DNA of 46,358 nt from positions 103,201 through 149,558 of the forward strand of contig JAKLJE010000011.1 of NCBI GenBank assembly GCA_023151315.1, in the 5' to 3' direction. The translations under genes were made by a program, and so were the position numbers. This document shows positions 42,387-46,358 of this stretch, in pieces; position 1 is the first letter of the stretch, and every line of letters begins with the position of its first letter. The notes under the pieces were generated by a model that searched no databases, was not told where the DNA came from, and saw only the letters and a list, made by a program, of their open reading frames with translations. Origin of the DNA: Bacteroidia bacterium (lineage in GTDB: Bacteria; Bacteroidota; Bacteroidia; Palsa-965).

Positions 42387-43211
42387 ATGCGGATAACTCT
42401 GATCACGATACTTTCAGTACTCATGTTCTCCTGCGAAAACGGACATGAACACGCGAGTGAAGAACATCATGATCACACCGATTCAGTTGTAAGAATATCT
42501 GACTCTACTTACACGCGTTCAACCGAAACTGACACGGGAAAAGTTATTCTTACTCACCATGCCTTTGACGCGCTGGAAACCGCAACGATTTACGACAAAA
42601 GCGGATACGTGGTTTATCGCGGCAGCATGCTGAACGGAGAAAGAACCGGTGCGTGGATGCAATACAATCGCGAAGGAAAAATCGTTGCAGCGTGGCAATA
42701 TTCCAAAGGTAAAATTCTGCACACGCTGGATGCATCAGATTTTGAAACCAAGCCCATGCATCTTCACCAAATGGGAATCGGCGTTAAAGTTCCTGCCAAA
42801 TGGGTTGTTCCGGAATCGAAAAATCCTTGGGCGTTAATTACGGTGGAGAAGCGCGAAAAGAACGACACATCGCTCTTTGTTCCGTCAATCAACATCAGCA
42901 AAGGTGAAATAGAATCCGGTGAGACTCTGGATCAATTAGCTGATCAGCAGCTGAAATTGCTACATAGTTCGGTGGGGCGAGTTGAGACCATTGACACAGC
43001 ATATTTCAACACAGATGGGAATTGCGGATTCAAACGATACGGAATGTACTCGAATCCCGCCGGACAAACCGGATTTCTGGATGCAATAATCATTCGCGGA
43101 CTCAATGTGTATGTGATTAGTTGTACAGCACCGAACACTTATCAGGGTGAATTTCTCAAGTACCAGGAAGTGTTTGAATCTGTAATTGAAAGTATTCACT
43201 TTGAAGAGTGA
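42387..43211 (+). CDS. Probable lipoprotein with MORN-like and PsbP-like segments
   Basis: The 274-residue protein (ATG at 42387) starts with a hydrophobic signal ending LMFSC, a plausible lipobox with the lipidated cysteine at about residue 15. A His/Glu/Asp-rich stretch follows (HEHASEEHHDHTDS), which could bind metal. Residues about 65-105 contain GYVVYRGSMLNGERTGAWMQ, a MORN-like repeat. Residues about 120-260 (GVKVPAKWVVPE..., and a GYI/VISCTAPN end) resemble PsbP-like folds found in Bacteroidota envelope proteins. I do not know its function. It follows the fumarylacetoacetase gene by 1 nt and precedes relA/spoT by 43 nt. Confidence 0.72.
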   Translation: MRITLITILSVLMFSCENGHEHASEEHHDHTDSVVRISDSTYTRSTETDTGKVILTHHAFDALETATIYDKSGYVVYRGSMLNGERTGAWMQYNREGKIVAAWQYSKGKILHTLDASDFETKPMHLHQMGIGVKVPAKWVVPESKNPWALITVEKREKNDTSLFVPSINISKGEIESGETLDQLADQQLKLLHSSVGRVETIDTAYFNTDGNCGFKRYGMYSNPAGQTGFLDAIIIRGLNVYVISCTAPNTYQGEFLKYQEVFESVIESIHFEE

Positions 43212-43254
43212 TTTTTCGTAATTTCATATCCGCAGCCGAAGGAAGAGGACTGAT

Positions 43255-45486
43255 ATGAGTGAAAAAGTAAACGTTGCCAATATTGATCTCGAAGCGGAAC
43301 GCAAAGAAATTCTCAAGCGTTACCGGAACCTGCTTAAAGCGTGCAAACGCCGCCTTGAGAAGGGTGACAAGCAACTGATCCGCAAAGCATTTGACGTGGC
43401 TCTTGAAGCGCATAAAGACATGCGCAGAAAGACAGGAGAACCGTACATCTATCATCCGATAGCTGTTGCACAGATTTGTGCTGAGGAAATCGGTTTAGGT
43501 ACTACTTCGGTGGTTTGTGCTTTGTTGCACGACACTGTTGAAGACACAGATATTACGCTGGATGATGTTCGCGGTATGTTCGGAGAAAAAGAAGCGAAGA
43601 TCATTGATGGTCTGACGAAAATCTCCGGCGTATTCGATCAGAAAACGAATTCGATTCAGGCGGAAAATTTCCGTAAGATGCTTCTGACCTTGTCAGATGA
43701 CATTCGTGTAATCCTTATCAAACTCGCGGATCGTTTGCACAACATGCGCACGCTCGATTCGATGAAGCGTGATAAGCAGCTGAAGATTGCATCCGAAACA
43801 ATGTTTCTGTATGCACCACTCGCCCATCGTCTCGGACTCAATGCCATTAAAACCGAACTCGAAGATCTCGGATTAAAATACACCGAGAATCACGAGTATG
43901 TTGACATTGAGAACAAGCTGAAAGAAACCGAGCCGGAGCGAAAGAAATTTATCAGCAAGTTCATTCTTCCAATTAAGGAAATTCTTGCTGAACAGGGATT
44001 CAAGGCGCGTCTTTACGGCAGACCGAAATCCATCTATTCCATCTACAACAAAGTGCGTCACAAGGGCGTACCGTTCGAAGAAATATTCGACATTTTTGCG
44101 ATCCGTATTATTGTAGATACACCACTGGAGAAAGAGAAAGCAGATTGCTGGAGAGTGTATTCCATTGTAACGGATTTTTATCATCCTAATCCGGATCGGC
44201 TGCGCGACTGGATTTCCACCCCGAAAGCAAACGGTTACGAATCATTGCACACAACCGTAATGGGTCCGGAAGGAAAATGGGTTGAAGTGCAGATTCGCAC
44301 GGAGCGTATGGAAGAACTTGCGGAAAAAGGTTACGCTGCGCACTGGAAATACAAGGACAAAGACGGCAACGAAAGAGAAAATCAGCTGGATGAGTGGCTG
44401 CGCAAGATTCGCGAGATACTTGACAATCCGGAAGACAATGCTTTGGATTTCATTGATGATTTCAAGCTGAATCTTTTTGCAGAAGAAATATTCGCTTTCA
44501 CTCCGAAAGGAGATATGCGCACACTTCCGTTCGGTGCGACGGCTCTTGATTTCGCATTCGACATTCACACCAAGATCGGAGAGAAATGTATCGGTGCGAA
44601 AGTGAATCACAAGCTTGTTCCGCTGAGTCATCAGCTGAAGAGCGGTGATCAGGTTGAAATTCTTACATCATCGAAACAATCACCGAAAGAAGATTGGCTG
44701 ACGTATGTAATTACCGCTCGTGCGAAATCGAAAATCAAAAATGCGCTCAAGGAAGAAAAGCGTAAGATTTCTGAAGAAGGTCGCGAAATTCTGGAACGTA
44801 AATTCGATCATCAGAAAATTGAATTCACGATTCAGAATATCAATGATTTTCAGAATTTCCTCAAGTTGCCAAGCGCTCAGGAACTATTCTATCGCTTCGC
44901 GAAAAATGTTCTGACGCTGAAGCACATCAAAGCGTGGCAGAAAGAAAAAGACAAGCCTTCCAAGAAAACGGGTAAGGCTGAGCCTACACTTGAGCAAGTT
45001 GTAAAAGAAACCCGAGGTAATAAAGCAAGTGATGATACGCTGATCATTGGAGATAATCTCACCAAGATCGAATACAAACTTTCTCCTTGCTGCAACCCGA
45101 TTGCAGGTGACGATGTTTTCGGTTTTATCACAATTAACGAAGGAATTAAAATCCACAGGGTAAACTGTCCGAATGCTGTTCAGATGATGTCGAACTATGC
45201 GTACCGCATAGTAAAAGCACGCTGGACCAATCAGGAACAGATTTCCTTCCTTGCGGGCATTAAGATTCAGGGTATTGATGAAGTCGGACTGGTCAATAAT
45301 GTCACTAAGATTATTTCAAGTGAGCATAACGTGAATATGCGATCGCTGAGTTTTGATACGCACGACGGCACATTTGAAGGAACAATCATGTTGTTCGTTT
45401 ACGACACACAGCATTTGACTGAGTTGATGAAAAAGCTGAGAAAAGTGAACGGTGTTATATCGGTGAACCGCATCAACCCGAACTGA
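43255..45486 (+). CDS. Bifunctional (p)ppGpp synthetase/hydrolase, RelA/SpoT family
   Basis: The 743-residue protein contains the full Rel layout. The HD hydrolase domain includes His67 and LLHDTVEDTD (91-99). The synthetase domain has GRPKSIYSIYNKV, DIFAIRIIVDTP and the ANGYESLHTTVMGPEGKWVE block. A TGS domain (IFAFTPKGDMRTLPFGATAL) and a C-terminal ACT domain follow; the Cys pair near SPCCNPIAGDD belongs to the zinc-finger-like region before it. The HD residues are intact, so hydrolysis should work as well as synthesis. Bacteroidota usually have one such protein for the stringent response. A purine-rich stretch (GAAGGAAGAGGA) lies just before the start. Confidence 0.95.
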   Translation: MSEKVNVANIDLEAERKEILKRYRNLLKACKRRLEKGDKQLIRKAFDVALEAHKDMRRKTGEPYIYHPIAVAQICAEEIGLGTTSVVCALLHDTVEDTDITLDDVRGMFGEKEAKIIDGLTKISGVFDQKTNSIQAENFRKMLLTLSDDIRVILIKLADRLHNMRTLDSMKRDKQLKIASETMFLYAPLAHRLGLNAIKTELEDLGLKYTENHEYVDIENKLKETEPERKKFISKFILPIKEILAEQGFKARLYGRPKSIYSIYNKVRHKGVPFEEIFDIFAIRIIVDTPLEKEKADCWRVYSIVTDFYHPNPDRLRDWISTPKANGYESLHTTVMGPEGKWVEVQIRTERMEELAEKGYAAHWKYKDKDGNERENQLDEWLRKIREILDNPEDNALDFIDDFKLNLFAEEIFAFTPKGDMRTLPFGATALDFAFDIHTKIGEKCIGAKVNHKLVPLSHQLKSGDQVEILTSSKQSPKEDWLTYVITARAKSKIKNALKEEKRKISEEGREILERKFDHQKIEFTIQNINDFQNFLKLPSAQELFYRFAKNVLTLKHIKAWQKEKDKPSKKTGKAEPTLEQVVKETRGNKASDDTLIIGDNLTKIEYKLSPCCNPIAGDDVFGFITINEGIKIHRVNCPNAVQMMSNYAYRIVKARWTNQEQISFLAGIKIQGIDEVGLVNNVTKIISSEHNVNMRSLSFDTHDGTFEGTIMLFVYDTQHLTELMKKLRKVNGVISVNRINPN

Positions 45487-45498
45487 TCGCTATTTCCG

Positions 45499-45513
45499 GT
45501 GAATCTTATTCAC
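45499..45513. promoter_or_regulatory. Palindrome GTGAAT-N3-ATTCAC between rel and fur
   Basis: A perfect 6-3-6 inverted repeat lies 13 nt after the Rel stop. It is flanked by the direct repeat ATCGCTA (45486-45492 and 45516-45522). The 116-bp spacer 45487-45602 otherwise holds only a weak -7-like box (TACATTTA) about 25 nt before the fur-type ATG. It could be an operator or a short transcription-end hairpin. Confidence 0.35.
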
Positions 45514-45602
45514 ATATCGCTAACAAGAGCGAAAAATCTGCATTCTTCAAGCGAAACTGCCTCACTTTTGAGTACATTTACGCTTTAGTATCAGAAGGAT
45601 AA

Positions 45603-46091
45603 ATGGCTGATAACATCAGGGAAACCGTACGGAATCTCTTCTCCGATCATCTCGGAAAGAAGGGACACCGCAAAACACCCGAAAGATTCGCAATTCTCGA
45701 CGAGATTTACACACAAGGCGGACACTTCGACATTGAGTCGTTGTATGTTCACATGAAGAACAAGAAGTATCGTGTAAGTCGTGCCACGCTCTACAACACT
45801 ATCGAATTGCTTCTCGAATGCGGACTTGTAACAAAGCATCAGTTCGGGAAGAATCAGGCGCAGTTTGAACGTGCATATGCTTACAAGCAGCACGATCATC
45901 TCATTTGTCAGGATTGTTCTTTCGTTCATGAATTCTGCGATCCGCGTATTCAGCAGATCAAGAAAACAACAGAGGAGTTTCTGGAATTTGAAATCACTTC
46001 TCATGCATTGAACTTTTTCGGTCGCTGCACCAAATTGGCAACAACCGGAAAATGCGATCACATGCAGCAAAGTTTAAAACGTAAATCATGA
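45603..46091 (+). CDS. Fur-family metal-responsive transcriptional regulator
   Basis: The 162-residue protein has the Fur winged helix ([20 protein letters not shown], then [17 protein letters not shown]) and the dimer/metal domain [17 protein letters not shown], with the CxxC of the structural zinc site. The second metal cysteines appear in [14 protein letters not shown], spaced more widely than the usual CxxC. Such proteins repress iron, zinc, peroxide or manganese genes. Which metal it reads cannot be told from sequence. The ATG follows a GGATAA at the usual distance. Its stop overlaps the ATG of the next gene (ATGA). Confidence 0.9.
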   Translation: MADNIRETVRNLFSDHLGKKGHRKTPERFAILDEIYTQGGHFDIESLYVHMKNKKYRVSRATLYNTIELLLECGLVTKHQFGKNQAQFERAYAYKQHDHLICQDCSFVHEFCDPRIQQIKKTTEEFLEFEITSHALNFFGRCTKLATTGKCDHMQQSLKRKS

Positions 46092-46358
46092 GCTTCACGT
46101 ACAATCTGAAACAGAAATCTCCGGTAATGGTGATTAACCTGTACGGCGAATTGCTTGATCGCGATGAATGCCGCGAGATGATCAATATGCTTCAGACAGC
46201 TACGGACGACGGACGCGTAAATATTATTTTCGAAATGTCCGATCTGCGTATCATGAACAGTACCGGCCTGAATATTCTCGTGAACACATTAACCATGGCG
46301 AGAAAAACCGGCGGAGATGTTGTGCTGTGCGGATTATCTCAGAAGATCAACCAGCTTT
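46088..46358 (+). CDS. STAS-domain anti-anti-sigma-like protein, C terminus outside the window
   Basis: The frame is open from the ATG at 46088 to the window end (90 residues seen). The segment [19 protein letters not shown] followed by [20 protein letters not shown] is the STAS core, with a Ser/Thr at the position phosphorylated in SpoIIAA/RsbV-type proteins. [16 protein letters not shown] starts the last helix. Such proteins antagonise anti-sigma kinases in partner switching. The ATG overlaps the Fur-family stop by 4 nt, so the two are made together. No HATPase kinase or sigma partner is visible in the window. Confidence 0.8.
   Translation, partial: MSFTYNLKQKSPVMVINLYGELLDRDECREMINMLQTATDDGRVNIIFEMSDLRIMNSTGLNILVNTLTMARKTGGDVVLCGLSQKINQL

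Noticed and set aside
45520-45534. TCGCT...AGCGA hairpin followed by A-run
   Set aside because: The A-run is on the wrong strand for a terminator of the upstream gene, and the stem is only 5 bp.
1-46358. tRNA, rRNA, CRISPR, insertion sequence or phage genes
   Set aside because: None was recognised. The window is almost fully coding, with no transposase motif, no regularly spaced repeats, and no tRNA-like sequence noticed in the few spacers.

Overview
The window looks like a chromosomal segment of a Bacteroidota bacterium, most likely a member of the Flavobacteriia or a related lineage. Three things point there: two very different secreted proteins end in type IX secretion (T9SS) sorting domains; several gene starts are preceded by the Bacteroidota -7 box TAnnTTTG; and there is a short proline-rich protein with a C-terminal sorting tail next to an exosortase. 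No tRNA, rRNA, CRISPR array, transposase or phage gene was seen.

Region 1 (1-27209, all minus strand) is one long, tightly packed surface-polysaccharide locus, probably one or a few transcripts running from wzc (27209) down past position 1. Most junctions overlap by 1, 4, 8 or 20 nt or are separated by only 1-14 nt. In transcription order it holds a Wzc-type co-polymerase/tyrosine kinase, a Wzm/Wzt ABC exporter pair, an acyltransferase-3 protein, a methyltransferase, a PhyH-type dioxygenase, a CMP-sugar synthetase, a DapA/NanA-family aldolase, a divergent NeuB, an MBOAT/SGNH O-acetylation pair, a canonical NeuB, a NeuD-type acetyltransferase, a TIM-barrel isomerase, a CBS-aminotransferase fusion, several glycosyltransferases, a second CMP-sugar synthetase, a second methyltransferase, an AsnB-type amidotransferase, and more transferases. 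Together these should make, activate, decorate, polymerise and export a glycan containing nonulosonic (sialic-acid-like) sugars. There appear to be two parallel branches, each with its own NeuB and CMP-transferase.

Region 2 (27210-31299, plus strand) starts in a 222-bp divergent spacer that carries two palindromes. It encodes an 877-residue T9SS cargo protein, a 76-residue exosortase-substrate-like protein, the exosortase (Cys86/Arg127/His146), and a four-helix membrane partner. This compact sorting module beside an exopolysaccharide locus is the most distinctive system in the window.

Region 3 (31312-41096) has glyA, then a convergent minus-strand ECF-sigma operon (sigma factor, single-pass membrane protein with a large exported domain, two paralogous secreted proteins). 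Next comes a separate 1472-residue modular T9SS protein with a clear terminator.

Region 4 (41089-46358, plus strand) is mostly housekeeping and regulation: fumarylacetoacetase, a small lipoprotein, a bifunctional RelA/SpoT protein, a Fur-family regulator, and a STAS-domain protein cut by the window end.
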